DNA from: JBCCBV01 sp039033855
GTDB taxonomy: Bacteria > Planctomycetota > Phycisphaerae > Phycisphaerales > Phycisphaeraceae
Direction of reading: 5' to 3'
Assembly (NCBI GenBank): GCA_039033855.1
Contig: JBCCBV010000002.1
Span: 1-64,000 of the forward strand
DNA length: 64,000 bases
Positions 35,824-44,718 of this stretch are shown piece by piece; position 1 is the stretch's first letter; every line of letters begins with the position of its first letter. The translations under genes and the position numbers were made by a program. The notes below the pieces were generated by a model, which worked only from the letters and a program-made list of their open reading frames with translations, ran no database searches and was not told where the DNA came from.

Positions 35824-36507
35824 ATGAAGGACTTCCGCCCCGCATTCGTGTCTCTGCTCGTCCTGTTCATCCTGGTGCTGGTGACCCTGGCCCCCGACGC
35901 CACGCCGGCCGACGGGCCAACCCACGCCAACGCCGCACCCGGCGAGGTAAGCCCATCCGCCGAATCGGCCGAACCCGCCCATGCGGATTACGACGGCGCC
36001 CTGTCGCTGGTCCAGGACTACCTCGACGCCGCCCGCACCGGCGTAGCCCCCGAGTTCGTCCAGGCCCACTTCGACCTCCAAGGCATGGCCGGGCGGGCCT
36101 TCACCGGGCTGCCCAAAGGCCCGTCGCCACGCTTGGCCGAACGCTTCGGCGGGTACCTGGCCTACGTGCTGTCCGACCCCCGGGCCCAAAAGGCCTTGCG
36201 CCAAGCCGAGGTCGGCGACCTCCAGGCCGGGCCGTTCCGCGACAACCTCACCGGCGAAACCACGCTGGCCCAGGTCACCTTCACCGTCCAGCCCGAGGGC
36301 GTCGAGGAACCCGTGCTCAACCGCGTCCTGCTGATCCAGACCGACGCCGGCGCCTGGCGGCTCGTCGACCTGGGCGTCAAAACCCGCCTGATGAGCCGCG
36401 AGGTCTACCGCGGCTGGCGCGAAAGCCGGCTGCCCGCCATCGACTACCTCGACGTGCTCCAGCGCGAGGCCGAGGCCGCCCGTGAAGGCCGCCGTGCCGC
36501 CTTCTAA
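35824..36507 (+). CDS. exported MlaC-like protein
   Basis: A 227-residue protein with a signal anchor or signal peptide (residues 7-28: FVSLLVLFILVLVTLAPDA) and a short linker. The alpha/beta domain has VQAHFDLQGMAGRAFTGLPKGPSPRLAERFGGYLAYVL..., which follows the order of features in MlaC/Tgt2-type phospholipid-binding proteins: a Phe-Asp strand, a helix with Ala/Gly, and a conserved xxRFxxxL helix. The assignment is tentative because the signature is short. Monocistronic, with its own terminator. Confidence 0.5.
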   Translation: MKDFRPAFVSLLVLFILVLVTLAPDATPADGPTHANAAPGEVSPSAESAEPAHADYDGALSLVQDYLDAARTGVAPEFVQAHFDLQGMAGRAFTGLPKGPSPRLAERFGGYLAYVLSDPRAQKALRQAEVGDLQAGPFRDNLTGETTLAQVTFTVQPEGVEEPVLNRVLLIQTDAGAWRLVDLGVKTRLMSREVYRGWRESRLPAIDYLDVLQREAEAAREGRRAAF

Positions 36508-36542
36508 GCCCGCGCCAAAAAAGCTCTCGATGATCCAACCCC

Positions 36543-36572
36543 AACGGGGTCGCAACTGCGGCCCCGTTTTTT
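36543..36572 (+). terminator. intrinsic terminator
   Basis: The stem AACGGGGTCG pairs with CGGCCCCGTT (one G-T pair) around a CAACTG loop and is followed by a run of T. It lies 35 bp after the stop of the MlaC-like gene and just before the convergent gmhA end, and may act in both directions. Confidence 0.85.
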
Positions 36573-36599
36573 GTTGGAAGCACCCGGCGGCCCGGAGCG

Positions 36600-37202
36600 C
36601 TAGCCCTTGGACGCAAACGCCCGGTCCACCGCGCCGCACAGCGCGTGCAGCAAGACCTGATGCGCTTCCTGGACCCGCGCGGTGCGCGGATGGGCCACGA
36701 TCAGCTCAACGTCGGCCAGACCCTGGCAGGCGCCGCCGTCACGGCCGAGCAGCGCAATCGTGGCCAACCCCAACTCCTTGGCCCGACGTAGCCCCGCCAC
36801 CACGTTCGGGCTCTGACCGCTGGTCGACATCGCCAGCAGCACGTCGCCCGGTCTGCCGAGCGCCTCGACCTGACGGGCGAAGACCCGCTCGAAGTCCAGG
36901 TCGTTGCCGATGGCCGTCAGGTCGCCGCCGTGCGAAGACAGGCTGACCGCCGGGAGCCCGGCCCGGTCGGCCTCGAAGCGCACCACCAACTCCGTGGTGA
37001 AGTGCGCCGCGTCCGCAGCGCTGCCGCCGTTGCCGCAGGCAAGCGCCTTGCCGCCGTTACGCAGCGCACCGATCAGCAGCCCCGCCGCGCGGTCGAGGTC
37101 GGGCTCCAGCTCACCCAGGGCCGCCACCACCGCCGCGGCTTCCTCCGCGGTATGGCGAAGGTTCGTAGAGACCGGCTCAACTTCGCGGTGGTGCTGGGTC
37201 AT
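36600..37202 (-). CDS. gmhA: phosphoheptose isomerase GmhA
   Basis: Converts sedoheptulose 7-phosphate to D-glycero-D-manno-heptose 7-phosphate for LPS core heptose. The 200-residue SIS-domain protein has ACGNGGSAADAAHFTTELVVRF, containing the zinc-binding His and Glu and the phosphate-loop Ser. Further motifs are AMSTSGQSPNVV and, near the C-terminus, QEAHQVLLHALC with the second Gln/His set. Length is typical. ATG at 37202 chosen; a GTG one codon upstream is possible. Consistent with lpxA, it points to an LPS-type outer membrane. Confidence 0.93.
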   Translation of the reverse strand: MTQHHREVEPVSTNLRHTAEEAAAVVAALGELEPDLDRAAGLLIGALRNGGKALACGNGGSAADAAHFTTELVVRFEADRAGLPAVSLSSHGGDLTAIGNDLDFERVFARQVEALGRPGDVLLAMSTSGQSPNVVAGLRRAKELGLATIALLGRDGGACQGLADVELIVAHPRTARVQEAHQVLLHALCGAVDRAFASKG

Positions 37203-37551
37203 CACGGGTTCCAGGCTCGGGCAGGGTCGCGGCTGGACCCGGGGTCAATCACTCTGAACAGGAGCAGGCCCGGGCACGACTCCAAGGCCAACGCAACGGC
37301 AGATCCAGGCAAATCCGCGGCATTCCCCGGGCATTCCTGGGGCAGACACCCCGGCGGATCCACGACGGGCACGGCCCATCGCTGACCCAATTCCGCAGCC
37401 CGCATCAAGGCCCGGCAGCCTACGCCAAGCCCGCCCGACCCGCCGTCCGAACCGCCATCCGGACCGCTCGGTGAAGCCGTCGATTCGAACGCTCCGCTGG
37501 AGTCGGTAAACTCTCGCCCTGCGCAGGCGTGCCGCACGCCCTGCGCCTTCG
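37203..37551. other. 349-bp region between gmhA and tRNA-Ser, no gene seen
   Basis: No coding sequence is supported. The right end holds a candidate tRNA promoter (TTCGAA at 37484-37489, 17-bp gap, TAAACT at 37507-37512). A GC-rich hairpin at 37521-37546 (GCGCAGG-CGTG ... CACG-CCCTGCGC) stands directly before the tRNA. Confidence 0.5.
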
Positions 37552-37640
<89 letters not shown>

Positions 37641-37843
37641 TTCCGAAGTCGATACGTGCCCGGCGTCCGAGAGACGCCGGGCCGAATCGCACGAATCCTT
37701 CAGGTATTCGCAGATATTCCCCCATCTCTGGCTTCACGAGATGACCACCCGATCCGCCCGAATTGAGCCGAATCTTGCATTGTTCTCTGGCGCTCATTTC
37801 GGAGGTGCGAGATCTGTCGCCGGCAGACGTGGCGGCCGAGAGA

Positions 37844-38531
37844 TCACGTGACTCTGACCACAGCCGCGGCCGTCGAGGCGGCCAATGCCTCGCCAGACGG
37901 CAGGCTCGCCGCTGCCCGCGAAGCGTCGCGTGAACCCACCACTTCGGGCGGCTCTAAGCCCACGGGAGTGCGGTGGTCGGGATCTCGGCCGAGGCCTTCA
38001 CGATCACTCGCAGTGTCGAACCGCAGCCCGAGGTACCGGGCCTGCCGGGCCCAATCTGGGATACGCCCCGCCCGCAGCAGCTGATCGAGCGTGACGCTCG
38101 GCGGCAGCGTCCCCGTGAGCACAGCACGCAGGATGTCCGGGCTCAGCACCGTGAGCCAGAGCAGCTTGTGCATCCGCGAGTCGCTCACGCCTAGCCGACG
38201 GCACAGCGCGGTCACGCTCTCGCCGGTATGCCGAAACTCATCATGGACGCGGTATGCCAGCCCCACCGCCTGCACGAGGTGCGGCCGGCGTTTGCGAGCT
38301 GTGGAAAGCAGGAGGTCATGCCCGCTAGGCGACAGCAGCACCCGCCGTGTGCCGAATCTTGCCGATGTACAGCACGTTGGTCAGCAGGCGGTGCACATAC
38401 TTCTGGGTGTAGGGCTTGCCGCCATGACGCCGGCCGGTGCTGCTGACCCAGCACCTGTCCGCGCCCCCGCAGCGCAACCCGAACATGCGCCCAATGCGCC
38501 AGAAACGGGGTCGGTCCGCACTAGGGAGCAT
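37844..38531 (-). pseudogene. decayed serine site-specific recombinase
   Basis: Two out-of-frame fragments on the minus strand. The upstream one (about 38340-38531) contains GGKPYTQKYVHRLLTNVLYIGKI, the recombinase-domain hallmark of large serine recombinases. The second (37844-38341) contains VTALCRRLGVSDSRMHKLLWLTVLSPDILRAVL, typical of the C-terminal part of planctomycete serine recombinases. The N-terminal resolvase catalytic domain and the zinc-ribbon stretch between the fragments are missing, so the gene is dead. It lies 205 bp from tRNA-Ser and is probably left over from integration of a mobile element. Confidence 0.75.
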
Positions 38532-38545
38532 GATTCTGCCGCGGG

Positions 38546-39295
38546 TTACGAGGCGAACCTGCGACGCCTGCCCACCACCACCACGGCGGCTAGCAGTGTG
38601 GCCGTGGACGGCTCGGGAACCACCTCAAAAGTTGCGGTAAAGCTCAAGTCCTGGGCGTCGAAGGCGGCCTCGAAGAAGCCGTCGCCGTTCGAATCGGGAA
38701 ACAACGCCGTTGCGTTGAAGTTCCCGGCTCCGCCGTAGTTCGACGCGGGCAGGAACGTCCCGGGCGGGTCTTCGACGAACAGGATGAAGGCCGTGCTCAC
38801 CGGCACAGGCGTGAGTTCGTCGGCGCCGTTGATAGACACAAACACGGCCGAGAGCACCTCGCCGTAGCTCACGTCCAAGCCCGCGCCAAAAGAGAAATCA
38901 ATGGGGTCGCCGTAGGCGAGCGCTGCGGTGTCGATCGAGTTGGTCGAGACCCCGAGGGCGTCGGAAACGGTGGGTGTGAACGTGCCGTTGGGATCGCCGT
39001 TGAAGTCGTAGAACGCGCTGGGCATGATCGCCAAGTAGGTCTCGGAAACGCCGGCGCCCGAGCCGCCGCTGGTGAAGCGCACACTCTGCAGCGTCACCGG
39101 GTCGCCCGAAGACAAACCGGGATCAATCGAAGGATCCAGTCCAGCGGCAAACGACTGGCCCGCGGCGGTGGAAGACGATCCGTCGCTCAGGTCGCCTTCG
39201 ATCCACATCGCCTCGGTGGGCGCGGCCACCGCGGACGCGAACGCGCCAACGGCAAGGGTGCAAAACAAGCGATGCGTACGGCGGTTGCGATGCAT
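38546..39295 (-). CDS. PEP-CTERM protein with shared galactan-locus module
   Basis: A 249-residue secreted protein: a signal peptide (about 1-29), one copy of a module found three times in this locus (residues about 31-223), and a PEP-CTERM sorting tail (VPEPS, then a hydrophobic stretch and GRRRR, 226-247). The tail should be processed by an exosortase not present here. Conserved blocks of the module are AAGQSFAAGLDP, FYDFNGDPNGTFTPTVSDALGV, LAYGDPIDFSFGAGLDV and NYGGAGNFNA. A strong AGGAGG precedes the ATG at 39295. A promoter with a LacI-type operator lies about 160 bp upstream, so it is probably co-regulated with the galactan genes although transcribed the other way. Confidence 0.85.
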   Translation of the reverse strand: MHRNRRTHRLFCTLAVGAFASAVAAPTEAMWIEGDLSDGSSSTAAGQSFAAGLDPSIDPGLSSGDPVTLQSVRFTSGGSGAGVSETYLAIMPSAFYDFNGDPNGTFTPTVSDALGVSTNSIDTAALAYGDPIDFSFGAGLDVSYGEVLSAVFVSINGADELTPVPVSTAFILFVEDPPGTFLPASNYGGAGNFNATALFPDSNGDGFFEAAFDAQDLSFTATFEVVPEPSTATLLAAVVVVGRRRRFAS

Positions 39296-39452
39296 GGGTG
39301 TCCTCCTGAGTTGCTGCGGTGAGTCGGGTGAACGATCTTGATAGCCCGAAAACCCGGGGTGAATCGGAGTCGAATCGGCAGGCAAAGTCCGTCGTGCCTG
39401 GCCGTGGAGCAGACAATGCACCCTCGGCCATGATCTCATGATTTACGCATTC

Positions 39453-39492
39453 GGAACGTTCCAAACGTTACCCGGTCCTCGCGCTCTGTCAA
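39453..39492 (-). promoter_or_regulatory. promoter plus LacI-type operator for the PEP-CTERM gene
   Basis: On the minus strand: -35 TTGACA (39487-39492), 16-bp gap, -10 TAACGT (39465-39470), then 2 bp and the perfect palindrome GGAACGTTCC (39453-39462). The central CG and 5-bp half-sites are typical of LacI-family operators. A bound repressor would cover the start site. Confidence 0.8.
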
Positions 39493-39542
39493 GAGCTCAA
39501 GTGCCCACTCGGCAGAAAATCCTGCGCTATCTCCGCGATCTC

Positions 39543-40571
39543 TTATGGGTCAATGGTGGCGCAACGCACGCCCGATGTGCCAGAGCCGGCCATCGCATGG
39601 CGTCGAGGGGTCAGGGCCGGCAACGCCACCTCCGGCAGGTCCGTCTGAATCATCTTGAACCCGTCCGCCGCCAATTCGGCGTACACCACCCCGCCACGCT
39701 CGGGCACGTCGTAGTCGCCTCGGCCCGGCATGTTCCAGTCGCCCAAAGCATTCACCCAAGGTCGCCGACCCGACACCAGCACCGCGGTGAGCAATGCGGG
39801 GGTGACGTGGGATGCGTCGCGGTCGCGCACCACAAACTCCACGGGCGAAGGGTCTCCATCGGCGAGCGCTCTGCGGAGTTGTGCTTCGCTGCGCACCATG
39901 GGCATCACGATCAGTCCCGGCCAACGGGCACGGGCCTGGCGTATTCGCTCGGATCCCTCGGCGGTCCACTCCAGCTTGAACACGCAGTGATCCAGCATCC
40001 CGAGTCGGTCGGCTTCGACGGCCGCGCGTTCCAACTTGACGCCTTTGAGATCGAGGTTGACCAGCACCGCGCCTTGCGCAGCGGCCAGCGCCTCTTGAAG
40101 CGTGGGTGCGCGGTGAGACGTCGCGCGTATGCCTTGCAAGAGGTGTAGACCTCGCAACTCCTGGAATGTCATCGCATCCACATCACCCCATCCGGTGGTC
40201 GTACGGCCCACGTTGCGATCATGCATCAACACCAAACGGCCGTCTTGAGTCTCGCGCACGTCCACTTCCACCAGGTGTACGCCGAGCGAGATCGCGGCTT
40301 CGATGGCCGCCACCGAGTTCTCGGGCGCCTCAGCGTGGTGCCCGCGATGTGCGACGACCAACACGCCGTGTTGGGTGTCCTCCAACAACAGCCGCCGGAG
40401 TTCCTGGATGCGCCCGTGCTCGTGCTCGCCCAGCGCTGTGGGGCCAACGAGCCCTGCGACCGCCATCACCAGACACGTGGCGATTCGCTGCAAGAAGACA
40501 CAACACAACCAGCCCAGCGGGCAGCGGGTCGATGGTCTCGAATCCGGTGTGCGGACATTGACTTGGATCAT
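39543..40571 (-). CDS. glycerophosphodiester phosphodiesterase family protein
   Basis: A 342-residue GDPD-type TIM barrel with a likely signal peptide (hydrophobic stretch at residues 19-45). The active-site motif is VVAHRGHHAEAPENSVAAIE, then LVEVDVRETQDGRLVLMHD, which supplies the catalytic His pair and metal ligands (Glu, Asp). The C-terminal strands include FKMIQTDLP. Normally hydrolyses glycerophosphodiesters; its role beside galactan genes is unclear. The ATG at 40571 lies inside the divergent GH2 promoter, and a TATACT on the minus strand ends only 8 nt before it. The message may thus be nearly leaderless, or a later start is used. Confidence 0.82.
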   Translation of the reverse strand: MIQVNVRTPDSRPSTRCPLGWLCCVFLQRIATCLVMAVAGLVGPTALGEHEHGRIQELRRLLLEDTQHGVLVVAHRGHHAEAPENSVAAIEAAISLGVHLVEVDVRETQDGRLVLMHDRNVGRTTTGWGDVDAMTFQELRGLHLLQGIRATSHRAPTLQEALAAAQGAVLVNLDLKGVKLERAAVEADRLGMLDHCVFKLEWTAEGSERIRQARARWPGLIVMPMVRSEAQLRRALADGDPSPVEFVVRDRDASHVTPALLTAVLVSGRRPWVNALGDWNMPGRGDYDVPERGGVVYAELAADGFKMIQTDLPEVALPALTPRRHAMAGSGTSGVRCATIDP

Positions 40572-40606
40572 TCACGGAGTATAGTCGCATTCGGAACGTT
40601 CCGAAT
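40558..40606 (+). promoter_or_regulatory. promoter plus 18-bp LacI-type operator for the GH2-GPH-lacI operon
   Basis: -35 TTGACT (40558-40563), 16-bp gap, -10 TATAGT (40580-40585), followed by the perfect 18-bp palindrome ATTCGGAACGTTCCGAAT (40589-40606) over the predicted start site. A reverse-strand TATACT (40579-40584) shares the same -10 bases and could serve the divergent GDPD gene, so one operator may control both directions. Confidence 0.85.
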
Positions 40607-40664
40607 CATGCGTAACCAAGACGCACAGAGCGGCCCCGCCGAGCAGCGCACCCCGAAAGAGCCC

Positions 40665-43136
40665 ATGCGACACCGGGTCCAACTGGCGGAAGGATGGCGG
40701 TTCTCTCAAGACGTGCGCTTCGACGCCTCCGTCCAATGGAGCCCCGAGGAGCGCGACCTGCTCGGCTTCGAGCCCACCGTGGATGAATGGGACGGCGTGA
40801 CGTGGTCCAAGGCCGGTCGCTGCTACGGCCCGGCCGCTCCAGCACTGAACGACGACGATTGGCGGGCCGTATCGGTTCCGCACGACTGGTGCGTTGAGCA
40901 CGCACCCCACCCCGACGCCCCGATCCGCAACGGGTTCCTGCCCATGGGCGTCGGCTGGTACCGGCGCGAGCTGCACGTTCCAAACGAATGGGCAAGCCGG
41001 CGCGTGTTCCTGCGATTCGAGGGCGTGTTCCGCGCGTGCAAGGTGTTTGTCAATGGCCATTTGGTCGGCGTGAACGAGAGCGGTTACCTCGGCTTCGAAG
41101 TCGGGATCGACCCCGTTCTTGAGTACGGCCGACGCAATGTTCTGGCCGTACGCGTCGATGCGCGAAACAAAGAAGGCTGGTTCTACGAGGGCTGCGGCTT
41201 GTATCGGCCCGTAGAGCTCGTAGTGACCGATCCCCTCCGCGTGGCTTTCGACGGCGTGCACGCGCAAGTTGAAGTGGTGAACGAAGACCGACCCGAGGCC
41301 GCCGACCTCACCCTCAGCACCGAAGTATGCAACGACGGCGACGAACTCGCTTCTTTCCAGGTCCGCAGCCGGGTGTTCGACCCCGCGGGGTGCGTGGTCG
41401 GCGAGTTACGACAGCAAGCCTGGGCCGAACCCGCCGGCTCGGTCGTGGTCCGCCAGCGGATGGAGATCGCCGGCCCCGAGGTGTGGTCACTCGACAACCC
41501 CCAGCGCTACCGGATCGAGACCCACGTCGTGCGCGACGGCCGAGACATCGACGCGTTCGAGACACACTTCGGGGTGCGTAGCGTGGCTTTCGACGCCAAG
41601 CGGGGCTTGCTGCTCAACGGCCAACCCGTGAAGCTCAAGGGCGTGTGCTGTCACCAGGACCACGCGGGGGTCGGCTCGGCCGTGCCTGAATCGCTGCAGG
41701 TCTGGCGGATCGAGCGGCTGAAAGAGATGGGCGCCAACGCGTATCGCTGCGCCCACAACCCGCCGGACCGTCGCGTGCTCGAAGCCTGCGACCGTCTCGG
41801 GGTGTTGGTCATCGACGAGGCGCGCGTATTCGGGATTAGCCGCGAGCACATCGACCAGGCCGAACGCATGATTCGGCGCGACCGCAACCACCCGTGCGTC
41901 ATCCTATGGTCCCTTGCCAACGAGGAGATGGCGGTGCAGGTCAAGCCGCAAGGGGCGCGCATGTTCGCGCACCTCAAGCGGCGCCTGAAGCGGCTCGACA
42001 ACACGCGGGGCTTCACCGCCGCGATCAACAACGGATGGGACCTGCCCACCGGGTTCATCGAGCACGAAGACGTGCACGGCCTGAACTACTTCAACCAGGG
42101 CGACCTCGACCGCCTGCGCCGTGGCGCGCCCGACATGCCGGTGATTGTGAGCGAAGCGTCGAGCGCCGTGTCTACCCGCGGCGTTTACGAAACCGACGCC
42201 AAGGCCGGTGTGGTCACCAGCTACGACACCCATGTCGAACCCGATCACCCCGGCGTGCGCATGTGGCCGTTCTGGGGGCGCGAAGCCGAGTCCTCGTGGA
42301 AGGTTGTCGCCGAGCGCCGCGACTTGGCGGGAACGTTTGTGTGGACCGGTTTCGACTACCGAGGCGAGCAGTCGCCTTATGTCCGTTGGCCATGCGTAGG
42401 GTCGCACTTCGGTCTCATGGACCAGTGCGGGTTTCCCAAGGACGTGTACTGGTATTACAAGGCGTGGTGGGGCCAGGAGCCGGTTCTCCACGTGTTTCCA
42501 CACTGGAACTGGGACGGCCGAGAAGGGCAAGACATCGAGGTTTGGGCCTACAGCAACGCCGATCGCGTCAGCTTGGAACTCGACGGCCGTTCCCTGGGAG
42601 ACAAGCCTGTTCCGCGCAACGGCCACGTGGTTTGGCGCGTCCCCTACGAGCCGGGAAGCCTTTCGGCGCAGGGCGTTTGGCGCGACGGCTCGGAGTTGCG
42701 CTGCGTTCGGCGGACCGCCGGCCCCGCCGTGGCGTTGCGACTCGATCCGCAGACGCCCACCCTCGCCACAGCGGACGATTCGACGGCGATGGCTGCGCTG
42801 TCGGTCATTGACGCGCACGACCAGGTCGTGCCCACGGCGATGCTCCGAGTCGATCTCGAAACCGAGGGCGCCGTGATCCTCTCCGGCGTCGGCAACGGTG
42901 ACCCCAACGACCAACACCCGGGGCGCATCGACGGGCGATCGACAACCCGACCGGTCTTCCACGGCCTGGCGCAGATCATCCTGAGGTCTACCGAAGACCC
43001 CTACGCTGCGGGGGCCATGGCCGGGTCGTTGATCGCTTCGGCGGACGGCCTGCGTCCGGCACGACTCCACCTCGGCGCTCCGGGGCCTGCGGCTGAATCG
43101 TTGCGTGTCGGGCGCGCTCCAAGCGAAGCGGGCTGA
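40665..43136 (+). CDS. GH2 beta-galactosidase
   Basis: An 823-residue glycoside hydrolase family 2 enzyme. The order is: N-terminal jelly-roll sugar-binding domain (about 1-200: VSVPHDWCVEH, GVGWYRRELHVP), immunoglobulin-like domain (about 200-300), and TIM barrel. The barrel carries the acid/base E420 in ILWSLANEEM and the nucleophile E497 in IVSEASSA. A DUF4982-type domain follows (WDGREGQDIEVWAYSNADRVSLELDG), then a C-terminal Ig-like part. No signal peptide, so cytoplasmic; it should cleave galactosyl oligosaccharides taken up by the adjacent symporter. I prefer ATG 40665; ATG 40608 is in frame but only about 16 nt from the predicted transcription start. Confidence 0.9.
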   Translation: MRHRVQLAEGWRFSQDVRFDASVQWSPEERDLLGFEPTVDEWDGVTWSKAGRCYGPAAPALNDDDWRAVSVPHDWCVEHAPHPDAPIRNGFLPMGVGWYRRELHVPNEWASRRVFLRFEGVFRACKVFVNGHLVGVNESGYLGFEVGIDPVLEYGRRNVLAVRVDARNKEGWFYEGCGLYRPVELVVTDPLRVAFDGVHAQVEVVNEDRPEAADLTLSTEVCNDGDELASFQVRSRVFDPAGCVVGELRQQAWAEPAGSVVVRQRMEIAGPEVWSLDNPQRYRIETHVVRDGRDIDAFETHFGVRSVAFDAKRGLLLNGQPVKLKGVCCHQDHAGVGSAVPESLQVWRIERLKEMGANAYRCAHNPPDRRVLEACDRLGVLVIDEARVFGISREHIDQAERMIRRDRNHPCVILWSLANEEMAVQVKPQGARMFAHLKRRLKRLDNTRGFTAAINNGWDLPTGFIEHEDVHGLNYFNQGDLDRLRRGAPDMPVIVSEASSAVSTRGVYETDAKAGVVTSYDTHVEPDHPGVRMWPFWGREAESSWKVVAERRDLAGTFVWTGFDYRGEQSPYVRWPCVGSHFGLMDQCGFPKDVYWYYKAWWGQEPVLHVFPHWNWDGREGQDIEVWAYSNADRVSLELDGRSLGDKPVPRNGHVVWRVPYEPGSLSAQGVWRDGSELRCVRRTAGPAVALRLDPQTPTLATADDSTAMAALSVIDAHDQVVPTAMLRVDLETEGAVILSGVGNGDPNDQHPGRIDGRSTTRPVFHGLAQIILRSTEDPYAAGAMAGSLIASADGLRPARLHLGAPGPAAESLRVGRAPSEAG

Positions 43137-43185
43137 CGGCGGCCGCCTTGCTCCGCACGCAGCTGACTGCCGATCCATCCCCGCC

Positions 43186-44718
43186 ATGTCCAAACCCGCC
43201 CCAACACCTGAACTCGACCGGGTTCCGCTGCACGAGAAAGCGGCGCTCGGCGTCGGTTCGCTGAGCATGTTCTTTGGCTTCGCCGGGATCAGCATCCTGG
43301 CGTACCCGGTCTACAACATGCTGTTGGGCGTCGACGCCGGCTGGGTGGCGCTTGCGCTGGTGCTGCCCCGCCTTTGGGACGCCGTCACCGACCCGGTGAT
43401 GGGCAAGCTGTCGGACAATTTCCGCTCGCGCTGGGGCCGGCGACGGCCGTTCATCGTGGCGGGCGCCGCCGCGATGGGGGTCACCTTCGCCTTGCTCTGG
43501 CAGGCGCCGGCCTCTTGGTCGGGGAGCGCTCAACTCGCCTATTTCGTCGCGATGCAGTTGGTGTTCTTCACCTGCTTCACCGTGTTCGCCGTACCGTTTA
43601 ACGCGCTGACTTACGAGATGACGCCCGATTATCGCGAGCGCACGCGCGTCATGGCGTGGCTGGCGTTCTTCCATAAATGCGGCGAGTTCCTGGGCGGGTG
43701 GATGCTGCCGTTGGCCGCGGGCCTGAGTGTTGCGCTGGTGGCGTCGGCCGATGACCTGCACATCAGCGGCGTGCAGGCGATGGCCTGGATCCTGGGCCTG
43801 GTGGTGCTCGGCGGGCTGGGGATGCTGCCGGGCTTGTTGGTCCGGGAGCGGCAAGCCGTCGCGGTTGCACGCCAACCCTCGGTCAAGCTCTGGGCCGGGG
43901 TCAAGGCCGCGTGTTCCAACTCACCGTTCCTCATCTTGATCGCGGTGATCGTGCTCAACACGCTCTCGGGCGTGCTCGCTTCCGGGCTCGACCAATATCT
44001 GTTGGTCTACTATATGAACGACGGCAACAAGACCGACGGACTGCTGCAAAAAGGCATGCTCAGCAGCGGATACGCCGTGGTCGGCTTTGCGTCGATCCCC
44101 GTCATCACGCTGATCGCCAACCGCCTTGGCAAGAAGGCGGCCCTCTACTTCGTCTACGGCCTGATGGTGATCGGCGGGGTGGCCAAGTGGTACATCTTCA
44201 GGCCGGGGCACGCCATCTACGACCTCGGCGGCGTCAAGCTTGACCCGATCCTGATGATCGACCCGCTCCTGTGCGGGCCCATGTGGGTCGCGGTCAAGAT
44301 CCTGCTCGCCTCCATGATGGCGGACATCTGCGACGAAGACGAACGCCGGCACGGGCAACGCCGCGAAGGCCTGTTCGGCGCCGTGTTTTCTTGGCTCGAG
44401 AAACTCGTGGTGTCCGCGGCGTATGTCAGCACGGGGCTTGCGCTCACGATCGCCGCATTCGATGTGGAATTGGGCGCCCGACAGACGCCGGAAACCTTCA
44501 CGAAGATGCGTCTGTTCCTCGCGGGTGGGCCGGCGATCACGGCCGTGTTCGCCATGATCGCACTTTACTTCTACCCCATCGACGCGGCCAGGGCCGCCGA
44601 GACGCGCGACATCCTGGAAAAGCGACGCGGCGCCGTGCACGCGCGACCGGGTGAACCCAAACGCGACCGATTGGACGCGGGCGGTTCGGGGGCTTCAACG
44701 CCCGGCAAACCTCTATGA
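43186..44718 (+). CDS. GPH-family sugar:cation symporter
   Basis: A 510-residue transporter of the glycoside-pentoside-hexuronide:cation family (MelB-like), 12 predicted helices. Family features include LWDAVTDPVMGKLSDNFRSRWGRRRPFI near residues 63-90, with the conserved Asp pair of helix II, and FAVPFNALTYEMTPDYRERTR. It probably imports galactose or galacto-oligosaccharides released by the GH53 enzymes. Second gene of the operon (49 bp after GH2), and its stop overlaps the lacI start. A 39-codon fragment of a close relative remains at 53036-53152. Confidence 0.9.
   Translation: MSKPAPTPELDRVPLHEKAALGVGSLSMFFGFAGISILAYPVYNMLLGVDAGWVALALVLPRLWDAVTDPVMGKLSDNFRSRWGRRRPFIVAGAAAMGVTFALLWQAPASWSGSAQLAYFVAMQLVFFTCFTVFAVPFNALTYEMTPDYRERTRVMAWLAFFHKCGEFLGGWMLPLAAGLSVALVASADDLHISGVQAMAWILGLVVLGGLGMLPGLLVRERQAVAVARQPSVKLWAGVKAACSNSPFLILIAVIVLNTLSGVLASGLDQYLLVYYMNDGNKTDGLLQKGMLSSGYAVVGFASIPVITLIANRLGKKAALYFVYGLMVIGGVAKWYIFRPGHAIYDLGGVKLDPILMIDPLLCGPMWVAVKILLASMMADICDEDERRHGQRREGLFGAVFSWLEKLVVSAAYVSTGLALTIAAFDVELGARQTPETFTKMRLFLAGGPAITAVFAMIALYFYPIDAARAAETRDILEKRRGAVHARPGEPKRDRLDAGGSGASTPGKPL

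Noticed and set aside
40221..40607. N-terminal extension of GH2 upstream of the promoter
   Set aside because: It would run through the GDPD gene and through the promoter and operator; the enzyme fold begins after 40665.
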